Notes under the pieces: model-generated
Told to the model about the DNA's origin: nothing
Database searches by the model: none
Seen by the model: only the letters and a program-made list of their open reading frames with translations
In this document: positions 8,571 through 17,581 of the stretch, piece after piece
Position numbering within the stretch: the first letter of the stretch is position 1
Layout of the letters: every line of letters begins with the position of its first letter
Program-made: the position numbers and the translations under genes
NCBI RefSeq assembly: GCF_035917275.1
Contig: NZ_CP108508.1
Location: forward strand, 8,122,001-8,186,000
Direction: 5' to 3'
Source of the DNA: Streptomyces sp. NBC_01237
GTDB lineage: Bacteria > Actinomycetota > Actinomycetes > Streptomycetales > Streptomycetaceae
Length of the DNA stretch: 64,000 nt

Positions 8571-8759
8571 TCACGTGGTAGGCCCCGGTCGAGTGCGGCG
8601 GTCCTTCGCCTCCCGGGCTCTGTTCGCCTTCTTAGCCTTCGTCGACGCCTCGCGTGCCTTCACGATCGGCTCGATCCGCTCGTCATGGCCGTGCTCGCGC
8701 TGGACCGCCTGACTGCCGGGCTCGCCCGGGTCGTCCGTTTTCGGTTTTCCGTGGCTCAT
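8571..8759 (-). CDS. Small hydrophilic protein, unknown
   Basis: A 62-residue protein from the ATG at 8759, very charged, with a Lys/Arg-rich C-terminal half (KAREASTKAKKANRAREAKD) likely to form one long helix. It converges on the Abi-like gene, with 6 bases between the stop codons. No recognisable domain; it could bind nucleic acid simply because it is basic. Confidence 0.4.
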   Translation of the reverse strand: MSHGKPKTDDPGEPGSQAVQREHGHDERIEPIVKAREASTKAKKANRAREAKDRRTRPGPTT

Positions 8760-8824
8760 CCCGCACGGTCTGGCGTGCCGGCGGGTGCGCCGGACCGCAC
8801 CAGGTGCTCGCACTGCCCGCGATC

Positions 8825-9552
8825 CGCGGACGACGGCCGGGCGCGGCCGCCGGTGTGATTGTGGCGAGTCCGACCCCGCTCAGCTGCCAGGCGTTGCAGG
8901 GCCCGTGCCCGGGCCGCGTCGCTGGAACGGGCACCGTGGTGCATCGCAGCTTTGGTGCGGAGTTCCTCCACCGCCTGGCGGCCGTCGGCGAACCGCTCTT
9001 CGGGCCCTCCCGCCCCACAGCTGGACGCGCCGGAGTGCTGCTGGCTGCGGGCCTGCCGAACTCCGTTTTCGCTCAACCGCATTTGGTGCGGGGGAGGGAG
9101 GCCTTCCGTGTGTGATCAGCTCTTCTCAGAATGCGGCTTGGCGTCGAGGAAGGCGGTGTCGACGACGATCCGGGGAGGAGGTTCGTTCGGGCCCGGTCGC
9201 TTGGTGGTCCGGTCCAGCACTCCGGAAATCTCGTTGTACATGCGGATGGACTCGGATTCGCGCTTCCGGTCTGGGTCGCGAGGCTGATGGCCGCGGTGCA
9301 GGCCTGGAGTCCCTCCGGCGCTGCGCTGACCGGGGCAGCGACAGATGGCTGATCACCGCCTCGCCTCGGTGCCCTCGGCACCCAGGTGGCGCGGTGGGCG
9401 GCGAGAGCCGCGCTATCCCTCCGGCGTCTCTTGCCGCGCAGATTCCACGAGTGCAACTGTCGGCGCAGGTGCCCGGTCGCTGCTGGTCACCGCCGGGTCG
9501 TCTGGAGGGCGATGCGGGCCAGGTCGGCTCCGCTCAGGGTGTTCTCGCTCAT
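8825..9552 (-). pseudogene. Broken DciA-like (DUF721) gene, second copy
   Basis: The ATG at 9552 has a good GGGAG site and begins MSENTLSGADLARIAL, closely like the N-terminus of Streptomyces DciA (SGVDLARVAL). The frame stops after 21 codons. Pieces in other minus-strand frames follow: ESESIRMYNEISGVLDRT at about 9250, then PEERFADGRQAVEELRTKAA and ARALQRLAAERG at 8850-9030, and finally GLATITPAAAPG in a shifted frame. The last three match the remnant at 2766-3230. At least two frameshifts or stops separate them, so no product is expected. Confidence 0.45.
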
Positions 9553-9716
9553 GCCGGGGCTCCCGTCCCTGCCGGCGAGGCAGGCCCTGCAGTGCAGTGC
9601 GGTTGAGACGATCTACCCCTTTCTCCTTTTCAGCCGATTTTCGCAGGTCAGCCCACATTGTCAGTAGTGCCCCGTACTGTTATGGGTCCTATTCGTGGCG
9701 GCTGTGGGGAGCACCA

Positions 9717-10940
9717 ATGGACGAAGACCTCCAGATCGACAGCGACGAGGACCTCTATCGCAACCCCGTCTACTACGAACCGGCCGGCCGTAACCTCGAC
9801 CTCGACCGCGCCGACCTCGGCGTCTCGCACGGCCAGGACCTTTTGAATGTGCTCATTCGCATGCGAGGCCGCGTCCCCGTCGAGAAGCGCGGCCTCATCT
9901 GCCCCGACTGCCGGGACCTCCGCGCCCGACGTGTCCCTATGTACCTCGTCCAGCGGGGCGACGTATGGCTCGCCTCCCACTACCGGAAGCCTGGGGAGAA
10001 GCCCGTCAGTCACGAGTCCGACGAACATCTCGCTCGTAAGGAACGTGTTGCCAAGGACTCCGAGGACCACGGCTTCCGCGCCGACATCGAGTCGCGCACA
10101 TCGGACGGGCACGCGTGCCTCGATGTGCGCATCAGCGGCGCCAACGGCATCGTTCTTGGCTACGAGCCCCAGTTGAGTGCCCAGACTGTCCGCGGAATGC
10201 GTTCACGGGAAGGGTTCCGACGTCGCAGTGGTATCCAGTCTGTCTGGGACTTCGCTGACCCCGACCACGCAGGCATCGGCACCGTGCCCTACGTCCGCAC
10301 ACCCAACCTGCCAGCCTCCGTCATCCGCGTGCAGAAGAACCCCATCGCGATCCGGGACGGCAACTTCGTCCTGGAGGAGGGCCAGTGCACTCAGAGCGGC
10401 GCTCTCACCCGGTGCCCGGACAAGCCCTACGACCCGGAGAACCCCACCGATGCCGGGTACTGCGGAGGCTGGCACCGCCTCCTCGTGCCCGCCCACCAGT
10501 CGAGCGCCTTCACAGGAGAAGACGGTCTGACCCTCACCCGGTTCATCGTGGAAGCTGCGGCCGGCGAGCGGATCCCGTTCCAGCGAGGCGGTCACCACGG
10601 TTGGCTCCCCGCACAGCAGTGGCAGAAGTACATGGAGGCGAACGGGCCCGCTGTGGACGAGAAGGAGCGCCGTCCTTCCGTACGGCAGGGCGACCGTCGC
10701 GACAGGTGCACTGAGGACCGTCCGGCCTCGGAGGTGCGGTCAGAGCCGAAGCAGAAGCGTGGCAGTCGCTCGATTGTTCTTGAGTCCCGCCCCTGGGAAT
10801 CGGAGGCAGCAAGGGTTCCGGTTGACGCGTCGGGAAAAGCGATCCCGCTGTGCCGTTTAGGCTGCGGTCAGCCTGCAAGTCTTCCGGGGCCGGAAGGGCT
10901 GCCCGAGCACTTCTCGTGCCGCAGGAAACACGAGGCATGA
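9717..10940 (+). CDS. CoiA-like nuclease family protein with zinc motifs
   Basis: A 407-residue protein. The ATG at 9717 has GGGGAG upstream and is preferred to the earlier in-frame starts, which give Arg/Ser-rich noise. Features in order: C62/C65 and H88 as a possible zinc site; then a CoiA-type nuclease core with E100, H104, K109, D123, the strand GYEPQLS (E150, Q152) and QSVWDF at 174-179; a Cys-containing segment (CTQSGALTRCPD); and a C-terminal tail with three Cys and a His. The Asp/Glu-Gln arrangement fits a restriction-endonuclease fold. It shares the general CoiA-like plan with the gene at 1065 but is clearly divergent. Confidence 0.6.
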   Translation: MDEDLQIDSDEDLYRNPVYYEPAGRNLDLDRADLGVSHGQDLLNVLIRMRGRVPVEKRGLICPDCRDLRARRVPMYLVQRGDVWLASHYRKPGEKPVSHESDEHLARKERVAKDSEDHGFRADIESRTSDGHACLDVRISGANGIVLGYEPQLSAQTVRGMRSREGFRRRSGIQSVWDFADPDHAGIGTVPYVRTPNLPASVIRVQKNPIAIRDGNFVLEEGQCTQSGALTRCPDKPYDPENPTDAGYCGGWHRLLVPAHQSSAFTGEDGLTLTRFIVEAAAGERIPFQRGGHHGWLPAQQWQKYMEANGPAVDEKERRPSVRQGDRRDRCTEDRPASEVRSEPKQKRGSRSIVLESRPWESEAARVPVDASGKAIPLCRLGCGQPASLPGPEGLPEHFSCRRKHEA

Positions 10941-10986
10941 TCTACCAGGGCGCGCCAAGCGCCTCACGAACTTGGGGAGGGATCAC

Positions 10987-11268
10987 ATGGCGGAAAGCCC
11001 CGGCATCTACCGATGGCCGACTTACTTCCACGAAAGCGACTCATCGGACGTTCTCTATCAGGAAGATGAAGGCCTGCTGACCCTTCCCGTTGGCGCAGGC
11101 GTTCTCGTCCTCGGCGAGTGCTACCGGGTAGTGGACACCTGGTTCAGCTACGACCACCACGGCGTCTTCAACCTCGGCTGGCACGTCTTCCTGGAGAGGG
11201 CCACCAAGGAAGACAACCGCCTCCAGCGGCTTGCCCCCGACTACTTCCAGGATGCCCCGGAAGCCTGA
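10987..11268 (+). CDS. Hypothetical protein downstream of CoiA-like gene
   Basis: A 93-residue protein from the ATG at 10987, which has a strong GGGGAGGG site. Rich in aromatic residues (YRWPTYFHESD, then TWFSYDHHGVFNLGWHVF), acidic and predicted soluble. It follows the CoiA-like gene by 46 bases and is probably co-transcribed with it. Family not recognised. Confidence 0.6.
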   Translation: MAESPGIYRWPTYFHESDSSDVLYQEDEGLLTLPVGAGVLVLGECYRVVDTWFSYDHHGVFNLGWHVFLERATKEDNRLQRLAPDYFQDAPEA

Positions 11269-11280
11269 CCACTGAGGTAT

Positions 11281-11312
11281 CGCCGCCCCTCCGCGGTTCG
11301 GGTGGGGCGGCG
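11281..11312 (+). terminator. Stem-loop terminator
   Basis: Arms CGCCGCCCC and GGGGCGGCG (9 bp) around a 14-base loop, starting 12 bases after the stop at 11268. No long T-run, as is common in this GC-rich genus. Confidence 0.6.
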
Positions 11313-11865
11313 TGTTCCCGGCGGGCTGCCGCTTCACCGCTTTCGAGATGGCCGAGTCTACCCGGGATGGCCGCGTGGCCTGGCGGTGCGCCCGATCGGA
11401 CGGCGATACTCATCCGGCGGCGTCCGGCGCTCCACCGGTACGACGGGCGCCGCCGACTGCAGGCTCGGATCGGCGACCGGCACAGCGGAACTGGCCTCCA
11501 CCGGCCCCGGCGCCGACAGCGTGCGCCCCCTGTCTCGACCAGCTCGAAGAGTACGACCGGGACATGGATGGCCGGGCCGCTCGCTACGGGTTCCGAGAAG
11601 CGGCGCGACACCGAGGGATTGGCGCACGCACTGGGCCGGAGGCGTCGGCCCAGTCCTCACCTGGCTTCGTGCCGTCTGGGACGAAGCCTGGCTCGGCGCA
11701 GCCAGGCGGAGTGATGCCGGTTAGCCCGCTGCCATGCTGTCTCCCGCCGTGCTGTACATCCATGCGGGTGGGCATACCAGTTCGAGCGGGCGGAGAGTTT
11801 TCCTCCCGAGAGGCTGACGTGGGCACTTCGGCGCAACCTTTCGGGGCTGTCTGCGATATCAGGAC
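11313..11865. other. Intergenic stretch without a convincing gene
   Basis: Several overlapping open frames exist on both strands, none with a ribosome site and a coherent protein. One plus-strand segment near 11535-11600 reads CLDQLEEYDRDMDGRAARYG, which looks coding-like and may be a remnant. Confidence 0.3.
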
Positions 11866-12204
11866 GTGCCCAAGAAATTTATTGGTGATCCAGAAAGCGC
11901 GTGGCCACGTTTCAAGCACGACCATGAAGTAGGTGGTCGCCCGTGGGACTGTCAGGAGTGCTTCTCTCCGCGGATTTTTACCGCTGGCGAAGCGCGAATC
12001 TGCGCATCTTGCGGCTTCCAGCAGAAGCCTGGTCTGCGGTGCATGCGGTGCGGCATCCAGCTCTCGCGCAGTAATCAGTCGGGCTACTGCCATGGGTGCG
12101 TGAGCCCTGTCAGCAGTGAGCCACGGAGCGCTCAGGAAAGGTCTGCGAGTGATCGTCAGGGCCTGGATCAGCGGAATATTGCGGCGATCCCGGATGACAT
12201 TTAG
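11866..12204 (+). CDS. Zinc-ribbon protein with four CxxC motifs
   Basis: A 112-residue protein from a GTG at 11866 with AGGA upstream. It contains four Cys pairs in order: CQEC, CASC, CMRC and CHGC, giving two likely treble-clef or rubredoxin-type zinc ribbons. The N-terminus is basic. Lower GC than its neighbours suggests separate acquisition. The last 95 bases overlap the 3' end of the convergent zinc protein gene at 12110. Possibly a nucleic-acid-binding accessory protein; the function is not known. Confidence 0.6.
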   Translation: MPKKFIGDPESAWPRFKHDHEVGGRPWDCQECFSPRIFTAGEARICASCGFQQKPGLRCMRCGIQLSRSNQSGYCHGCVSPVSSEPRSAQERSASDRQGLDQRNIAAIPDDI

Positions 12205-12493
12205 GGCATTTGGCCATGCGGGTCCCCTCTCCGGGCATGGTGACGTCGACCATGCGCAGTGCGGGAGCCGGCCCTCCGCAGGTGCCGCACCATTCGGGCC
12301 AGGGCTCGGACCGGGCGGCCGGGACCCCTCCGAGGTCCGGGATCAGTTGCTGACGGGCATCGGCAGCCTCAAGGAACGCTGCCGCGACTCGTGCGTGGGC
12401 TACCGCTGCGTGGGGGCGGTCGCCAGCCAGGAGTTCCTGCGCCCGGCTGAGTAGTTCTTCTGCTGTGATCAGGTGCTCGTACGGAGAGGGCAT
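12110..12493 (-). CDS. Small zinc-binding protein with helical N-terminus
   Basis: A 127-residue protein from the ATG at 12493. Residues 5-55 form amphipathic helices (TAEELLSRAQELL, AVAHARVAAAFLEAAD) of a kind seen in many Streptomyces phage and plasmid proteins. They are followed by a zinc-like knuckle, CGTCGGPAP then CPKC. It probably belongs with the 226-residue Cys/His protein just upstream on the same strand (25 bp gap). It converges with and overlaps the gene at 11866. Confidence 0.6.
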   Translation of the reverse strand: MPSPYEHLITAEELLSRAQELLAGDRPHAAVAHARVAAAFLEAADARQQLIPDLGGVPAARSEPWPEWCGTCGGPAPALRMVDVTMPGEGTRMAKCPKCHPGSPQYSADPGPDDHSQTFPERSVAHC

Positions 12494-12517
12494 CGGTAGT
12501 TACCTTGGCGTCAGTGG

Positions 12518-13198
12518 TCAGGGGGTGTAGCGGCGGCGAGCCGGATGGCGCACGCGGTCGCGGATCTGGGGCGGCGGGACCGCTCGTGCCCGCTTGTTCG
12601 CGGCAGTTGAGCAGAACAGGCATTGCGGACCGCCTGGTGCGTCCGGGTCGATCGGGGCGCCGGGGTGGACTCGGCACTTAGATGTGGACCGGGGTCGTGA
12701 CAACTCACGAGCGATGATGAAGGCCCCGTGCATGAGATCGGCTACGACGCCGAAGGCGTCGTCCGGTGAGCACAGGGCGAGTTCGTAGACTGCGTCGTTG
12801 ATCTGCCGCATCCGGTTGTAGAGGATTTCGTAGGTGTATGGCGGTGGGGGAACGTCGTACTGGCTCGCGCTGACGGGCCCGCCGCTACGGGCCTGTGGGT
12901 TCCCGATCCGGCGGTTGCTGTTGCAGAAGAGACACCGTCCCCAGCCCTGAGGCGGTTCAGGGTCGATCGGCCCGTTCGGGTGGGTGGCGCAGTTGGTCGT
13001 GTTCCTGGTGGGAGCCAGGTTCCGGGCGGTGACGAAGACCCTGTAGAGGGCATCGGCGACGGCCTCGTACTCGGTGGGATCATGCCCCGAGATCGACCGG
13101 ACACGATCATCCGCGCTGGGGAGCTGGGATCGCAGCTCACGCAGGAGGTAAGGCCGCTTGGTCGGGACGCGGAAGTCGGAAGGCTGCACACGGAGCAC
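12518..13198 (-). CDS. Protein with duplicated helix plus Cys-His zinc module
   Basis: A 226-residue protein (GTG at 13198; a shorter start is possible). It contains the same module twice: a helix with ALYRVFVTARNLAP or LMHGAFIIARELSR, followed by C-x2-HP-x-(G/A)PIDP and then a CLFC pair. The first repeat spans about residues 35-95, the second about 125-205. Each would bind one metal. The internal duplication is obvious in the sequence. I do not know a name for this family. The gene lies just upstream of the zinc protein at 12110. Confidence 0.6.
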   Translation of the reverse strand: MLRVQPSDFRVPTKRPYLLRELRSQLPSADDRVRSISGHDPTEYEAVADALYRVFVTARNLAPTRNTTNCATHPNGPIDPEPPQGWGRCLFCNSNRRIGNPQARSGGPVSASQYDVPPPPYTYEILYNRMRQINDAVYELALCSPDDAFGVVADLMHGAFIIARELSRPRSTSKCRVHPGAPIDPDAPGGPQCLFCSTAANKRARAVPPPQIRDRVRHPARRRYTP

Positions 13199-13533
13199 GT
13201 CACCGTATGGATGAGGAGTTCGCCAGCGAAGTCAGGCGATACCACTCAGACGCGTGAACGGGTCCCCCTCTTCCGGGGAAACGCACCGCCTTTTGACCGC
13301 GTTCTCGACCTTGCGTGTGAGGCCAGGGCATTCGCGCTCGGCACGGCGCACGCAGCTGTTCGGTACTGCGGGTGCCGCATCGCGCCGAAAACCTCGCCGA
13401 GCGGCTCACCGGCCAGCGCGCCCGGCAAAGCCAGCACGCGGCTTCGGGCTTGATGCTCGCCTGCTTCGTCCCGGTGGTTCGCGAGACGGAGCCGCCCGGG
13501 GAGACAGGTGCGACAACGCCCTGCTGGATACCG
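13199..13533. other. Gap between the zinc-protein genes and the large winged-helix gene
   Basis: No supported gene. A plus-strand ATG at 13207 with a GTATGGATGAGGAG context would give only 16 residues. Probably leader and promoter DNA for the genes at 12518 and 12110. Confidence 0.35.
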
Positions 13534-16161
13534 TCACACAGTCAACGTGCCGGTGGTTTCGTGGCCCAGCGGACGCGTGGCAAGTTCGGCCAGCCGGCCC
13601 GTCCACGGTGCAACGGCCGGCCCCTGGGGTTGGGCAACCGCGGCCTTGCGCAGCTGCTCCAGCCGCCTTGCCAGCAGGTGTTGCGCGGTGCGCTCCCGGG
13701 CCGCGTCGGCGGCCTTAGTCGCGGCGGCGACCGCGTCCGCGCCGTTCGGGTTGTGCCGGTACCAGCGTCGTCCCTGCTCGGTGCGGAACGCCCGGCGGGC
13801 CTCCGCCTCGGCTTCCTCGGTCCGGCCCAGCCGCCCCAGCGCGCTGCTGCAGTACTCCGGCAGCGCAGCTTCCACCGTCTGGAGCGCGGCGAAGGCGAGC
13901 ACGGATGCCGCACCGTCCGGGTCCGTGTCCAGGTCGCCCGGCTCCACCGAGTCCAGGAACTCCTGCCGGGTACGTTCGATGTCGGCCGCCAGCGATGCCC
14001 GGACGTCGGCGGTGACGGCGTCGACATCGGCCCGGTCGTCGAGCACGGCCGCCCAGGTCGCGGCGACCATTCCGGCCTCCACGATCAGGACCTCGGTCCG
14101 GCGCCGGTAGCCGCACGCCTCGCACAACCCGCCTGCCCGCTCCTGCCCGCAGTCCTCACACGCCAGCATCTGACGGACGGCGTCGGCGGCAGCCGCCGTC
14201 CGCCGTTCGCCCTCCGCCCGGCTCAGGGCGGCCGTGCGGGCCTCATCCCGCCGGTGCTTCTCCGCGCGAGCCTGCTCCCGCCGCCAAACAAGGTCTTCCG
14301 CCTCGATGGCAGCCTGCTCTCGCAGCCGGTCCTCAAGGAGCCGACGGCGCGCCTCTCCGCTGAGAGCAGGCAGTTCCCGGTCAATCTGGGCCGCGATCCG
14401 CGCTCGCTGAGACCGCCGACTGTGGATCACGTTCCCGCAGTTTTCACAATCGCTGCCGGTGTCCAGGCGGATCCCGTCGTCGCAGCGCGGGTCCGAGCAC
14501 GCCTGGCGCTGGACCAGTCCGCGCCTGATCAGCCACCCGTATGGACCGGTCACCAGTGCCTCGCCGCCGGTCTCCTCAAGGCGGTCGGTGAGCCGGTCGG
14601 CCAGCAGCCGCGGCGCACTACCCGGCAGCGCCAGCAGGCCCTCCAGACTGGCCAGCTCCGCCTTCGCGGCTTCCTCGACACGGTCCTGCTGCCAGCCGGA
14701 CAGCCGCGCCCACAGCCAGGAGACCGGCCCCAGAGCCACCCGCAGACGAAGATCAGCAGGCAGGCCCACCCTCCGCTGCTGCTGCGCCTTTCCACCACCC
14801 ACAGCCTTCGGCCGGCCACCGGCCCCAGCCCCGGCAGCCCGCTGCCCCACCCGCTCGTCGACCGGGGAATCCTTCGGCTTTTCCCCGCGGAGCGGGCCGC
14901 CCTCAGCCACCGGCGACCTGGTCCCGGCAGCGGCGGTCCTGCCGTCGGCGGCCTGGTCCTCGCGCACGCACACGCGCTCCGGCCGACGGCCTTGCCCCCC
15001 ACGGCCTTCGCCGGAAAAGCCACAATCAAGCTGCTGAGGAACGACGGGAGTAACCAGGTAAGGGTGATCAGTGTGAAGGGTTGCCGTAACGTCGGGCTCT
15101 GCGAATTCAGCCCTCCCGGCCTCCTCAGCCTCACTGACCTGCGCTGTTTCCCCGGTCTCAGGAGCCTCACTAGGCCCTGCCGCATCATCGGGGTCTGAAA
15201 AACCGGGATCCGGAGCTTCCAGGCGCTCCTCCTGGAAGCCGGCGGCGGTCCTGTGGCCGTGCGCGGCGGCGACCGCCGGTACCACCAGCCGACTGCGCTG
15301 GTTCAGCCTGGACACCGTCTTCCTTCGAGGCCGCAGCACCAGCTGCATGTCCTCCAGCCGCTCCAGTACCTGCTCTGCCGCCGACACGGTGCAGCCCAGC
15401 AGCCGGGCCAGGGTCGCCACCGGGCGGCCGCGCCGGGTATCCACGCTGCCGCCGCACTGCCGCACCCACCCGTTCTCCCGCGCCTCCAGCACCAGCAACA
15501 GCAGCGCCAACCGGTCCGTCGCCGCACCCCGGCCCGTACGCGCACCGAGCAGCCCGACCGGAGTGACCGAGCCGTCCCGGTGCGCCCATCCCGGGGCCAT
15601 CACGGCCTCCATCAGCCGCAGGAACGTGGCGAGTTCCTTCTTCTTCAGGTTCAGCGCGTGCCCCACCACGCCCTGGGCAGCCCACATGGGCTGTACCCGG
15701 CACCGCAGTCCGTCGTGCTGGTTGAACTCGCCTTCCGCCGTCTCCACCGTGACCAGACCGGACTTCTGCAGGGCCGGGACGACCGCCGTAGCGGTACGGG
15801 ACTTGGACAATCCGATCCACCGGCCGAGCTCCGCCGTACGGATCTCTACCTCACCCGACTCCGACGGCGTCCGCGACGCCAGCACCACCACCGCCAGACG
15901 CACCGGATCCGGCATACCGTCCAGACCATCGGCGTCCAGCAGCGCACGCACCGCGCCCTTCAGCCGTGAACAGGCATCCTCACTCAGCACCAGCGGGTGC
16001 CCCGCCTTGCGCCTCGGGGCCGGCCCGGCCTGAGCCGGAAGCGGCCCGCGGCGCGTGCGCGTACGCCTCGACACCGACCTCAGCCGGTGCGGATCCTCGC
16101 TGACGGCCGACAGATGCGGAGCAGGGAGCGGCGCGGCGGCCGGTGCCGCCACGCCGCTCAT
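13534..16161 (-). CDS. Large double-winged-helix zinc protein, possible plasmid replication protein
   Basis: An 875-residue protein. Residues about 60-160 contain a winged-helix domain (RTAELGRWIGLSKSRTATAV), and about 195-290 a second helical DNA-binding domain (ATLARLLGCTVSAAEQVLERL). A variable acidic linker follows to about 470, then a conserved-looking helical block (PVSWLWARLSGWQQDRVEEA), a Cys cluster (CSDPRC then CENC), a long charged helix, and a second zinc ribbon (CEDCGQ then CEACGY). It starts 4 bases inside a short upstream ORF (ATGA overlap). Proteins of this build recur on Streptomyces plasmids; a role in replication is my inference from its size and the hairpin-rich leader. 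Confidence 0.5.
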   Translation of the reverse strand: MSGVAAPAAAPLPAPHLSAVSEDPHRLRSVSRRTRTRRGPLPAQAGPAPRRKAGHPLVLSEDACSRLKGAVRALLDADGLDGMPDPVRLAVVVLASRTPSESGEVEIRTAELGRWIGLSKSRTATAVVPALQKSGLVTVETAEGEFNQHDGLRCRVQPMWAAQGVVGHALNLKKKELATFLRLMEAVMAPGWAHRDGSVTPVGLLGARTGRGAATDRLALLLLVLEARENGWVRQCGGSVDTRRGRPVATLARLLGCTVSAAEQVLERLEDMQLVLRPRRKTVSRLNQRSRLVVPAVAAAHGHRTAAGFQEERLEAPDPGFSDPDDAAGPSEAPETGETAQVSEAEEAGRAEFAEPDVTATLHTDHPYLVTPVVPQQLDCGFSGEGRGGQGRRPERVCVREDQAADGRTAAAGTRSPVAEGGPLRGEKPKDSPVDERVGQRAAGAGAGGRPKAVGGGKAQQQRRVGLPADLRLRVALGPVSWLWARLSGWQQDRVEEAAKAELASLEGLLALPGSAPRLLADRLTDRLEETGGEALVTGPYGWLIRRGLVQRQACSDPRCDDGIRLDTGSDCENCGNVIHSRRSQRARIAAQIDRELPALSGEARRRLLEDRLREQAAIEAEDLVWRREQARAEKHRRDEARTAALSRAEGERRTAAAADAVRQMLACEDCGQERAGGLCEACGYRRRTEVLIVEAGMVAATWAAVLDDRADVDAVTADVRASLAADIERTRQEFLDSVEPGDLDTDPDGAASVLAFAALQTVEAALPEYCSSALGRLGRTEEAEAEARRAFRTEQGRRWYRHNPNGADAVAAATKAADAARERTAQHLLARRLEQLRKAAVAQPQGPAVAPWTGRLAELATRPLGHETTGTLTV

Positions 16162-16274
16162 CGGCCCACCGTCCCGGCCGGAGTCGTGGATACCGTCTGC
16201 GTCGTCATCGGGCGGGTGTACACGCCAAGGCGGACACCCCCCTCAGTAGGCAGAACTCGTGCTTCCTCATCCAT
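16158..16274 (-). CDS. Short leader ORF overlapping the winged-helix gene
   Basis: A 38-residue frame from the ATG at 16274 whose stop overlaps the next start as ATGA, suggesting translational coupling. No strong ribosome site is seen before it, so it may be only a leader peptide. It is hydrophilic and rich in Thr and Gly. Confidence 0.35.
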   Translation of the reverse strand: MDEEARVLPTEGGVRLGVYTRPMTTQTVSTTPAGTVGR

Positions 16275-17158
16275 CTGCCGACCCTGCACCGGACGGCTTG
16301 TGGACAGGGGCTGTACAGCCCTGAGCGCCCCCGGCGCTCCAGCACGGTGGGCAAAAATCTTGGATCGCGTCCCGTCACACGGGATGACGCTCTGCTGCGG
16401 CCCCCTGTCGAAGAACTCTGAGAGCGGGTGCCCGAGCGGGGCGGCCGCCGCCGACACGGGGCAGGAGGAGGAGAAGTAGAGAGGCATGGGCGGCACCGTG
16501 GCCCGAGCGGGGGTTAGCCCCGCAAGCCTCGTTCCCACCGACCCGGTCCGCACTGTTCGAGCCACCGGCGGCGTTTGTCGCGTCGGTTACACCTCTGGCC
16601 AAGGATTTATGTGGACAAAATGAATCAAAGGCCCAGACTGTAAGTGCCTTCCTTCGTGTACAGGAAGATCGCTCGACCCGTACCGGGGTGAAACGGACAG
16701 GGTCAAGCTGACAGGGGACACCACTCTCAGGCACTATGGGAACGACCTACCGTCCATATCGCTGGACCGGCCAGAGCCCCTTCGGGCTGGACGGCCAGAT
16801 GTGCGGATGTGTCAGGGACGCCCCCTTCGTGAGAAGCGGGCGGCGCTGGATCGAGTGGAGGGAGATTTCTCCTCTTGATCTCGGTGAACCGCAGGGCCCC
16901 TGTCACAGGGCCCCGCGGCGGTGGGGCGTCGGCCGTTGTCAGCGGCCGTGTCGTGCTGGAGGCCCGTGTCACGGGGCCGACCCGCTTGTCGAAGGCGGGG
17001 TAGTGCTAGATGGAATGGCTCGATGAGCCGAAGCTCAGGACCGGCGTCAACCGGTACTGAGCAGCCGAACTGAGGTGTCACGCCCAGTCGGCGAGAAGGG
17101 CCGCGCGGCCGAAGTGGATTGTCAGTCCACAATGTGGCGCGCGGCCGGTGGCGTTATG
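16275..17158. promoter_or_regulatory. Hairpin-rich leader, candidate replication origin
   Basis: About 0.9 kb without a supported gene, upstream of the large winged-helix gene. Between 16894 and 17000 four short inverted repeats follow each other, at 16894-16914, 16931-16947, 16961-16978 and 16981-16999, each with TGTC in or near its loop. A further small hairpin with a TGTCA loop lies near 17112-17130, flanked by GC-rich arms (GGCCGCGCGGCC around 17099). Regularly spaced hairpins before a putative Rep gene are what one might expect of an origin or of Rep binding sites. The function is inferred. Confidence 0.35.
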
Positions 17159-17467
17159 TCACCCCGACCCCCTTGAATCCGAGGATGGCGTCGGCGTACC
17201 CGCATCCAGCTCAGCAGCCTCGGGGAATCGCTCCGCGAGCCGCTTGAGCAGGTGGATGTAGGCAGTGCGCTGCGGGCGCCGAGGGTTGCTCTTTCCCAAC
17301 TCCCAACGCACTACGGCGAGGCGCTTCACGCCGACTGCGTCCGCGACCTCCTGCTGCGTGAGGTTCGCGGCGAGGCGCAGCTGAGCACGTACGCGCGGCG
17401 GCGGCAGGACGTCGTCCAGGCCGTCGAGCAGGGAATCAACCCGCTTCAGGCGGTCCGGGTCAGACAT
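17159..17467 (-). CDS. XRE-family helix-turn-helix regulator
   Basis: A 102-residue protein from the ATG at 17467 with GGGAGC nine bases upstream. Residues 25-75 contain a lambda-repressor-type HTH (ANLTQQEVADAVGVKRLAVV then RWELGKSNP). It is transcribed away from the HAD gene at 17582; the 114-bp space between them contains a GATCGATC palindrome near 17483 and an AT-rich segment, so it probably regulates itself and perhaps the divergent HAD-dehydrogenase pair. The longer open frame upstream of 17467 on this strand is a shadow of the genes opposite. Confidence 0.7.
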   Translation of the reverse strand: MSDPDRLKRVDSLLDGLDDVLPPPRVRAQLRLAANLTQQEVADAVGVKRLAVVRWELGKSNPRRPQRTAYIHLLKRLAERFPEAAELDAGTPTPSSDSRGSG

Positions 17468-17581
17468 AGCGCAGGCTCCCATGATCGATCGATCTCTGAA
17501 ACATACACCATTTGATCTCCGGTGGGGGTGCGCTGCTGCCGTGAATGGCGCTGCGCCCGACGCCCGGTAGGGTCCGGGACC

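Noticed and set aside
9345..9716. N-terminal extension of the CoiA-like gene at 9717
   Set aside because: Arg/Ser/Gly-rich, antisense to the DciA-like remnant, while the ATG at 9717 has GGGGAG.
13372..15198. A 608-codon plus-strand frame
   Set aside because: Antisense to the 875-residue winged-helix gene, whose domains and zinc motifs are coherent.
16894..17000. Hairpin series as a linear-plasmid telomere
   Set aside because: Internal position with genes on both sides, and no palindrome set like known Streptomyces telomeres.
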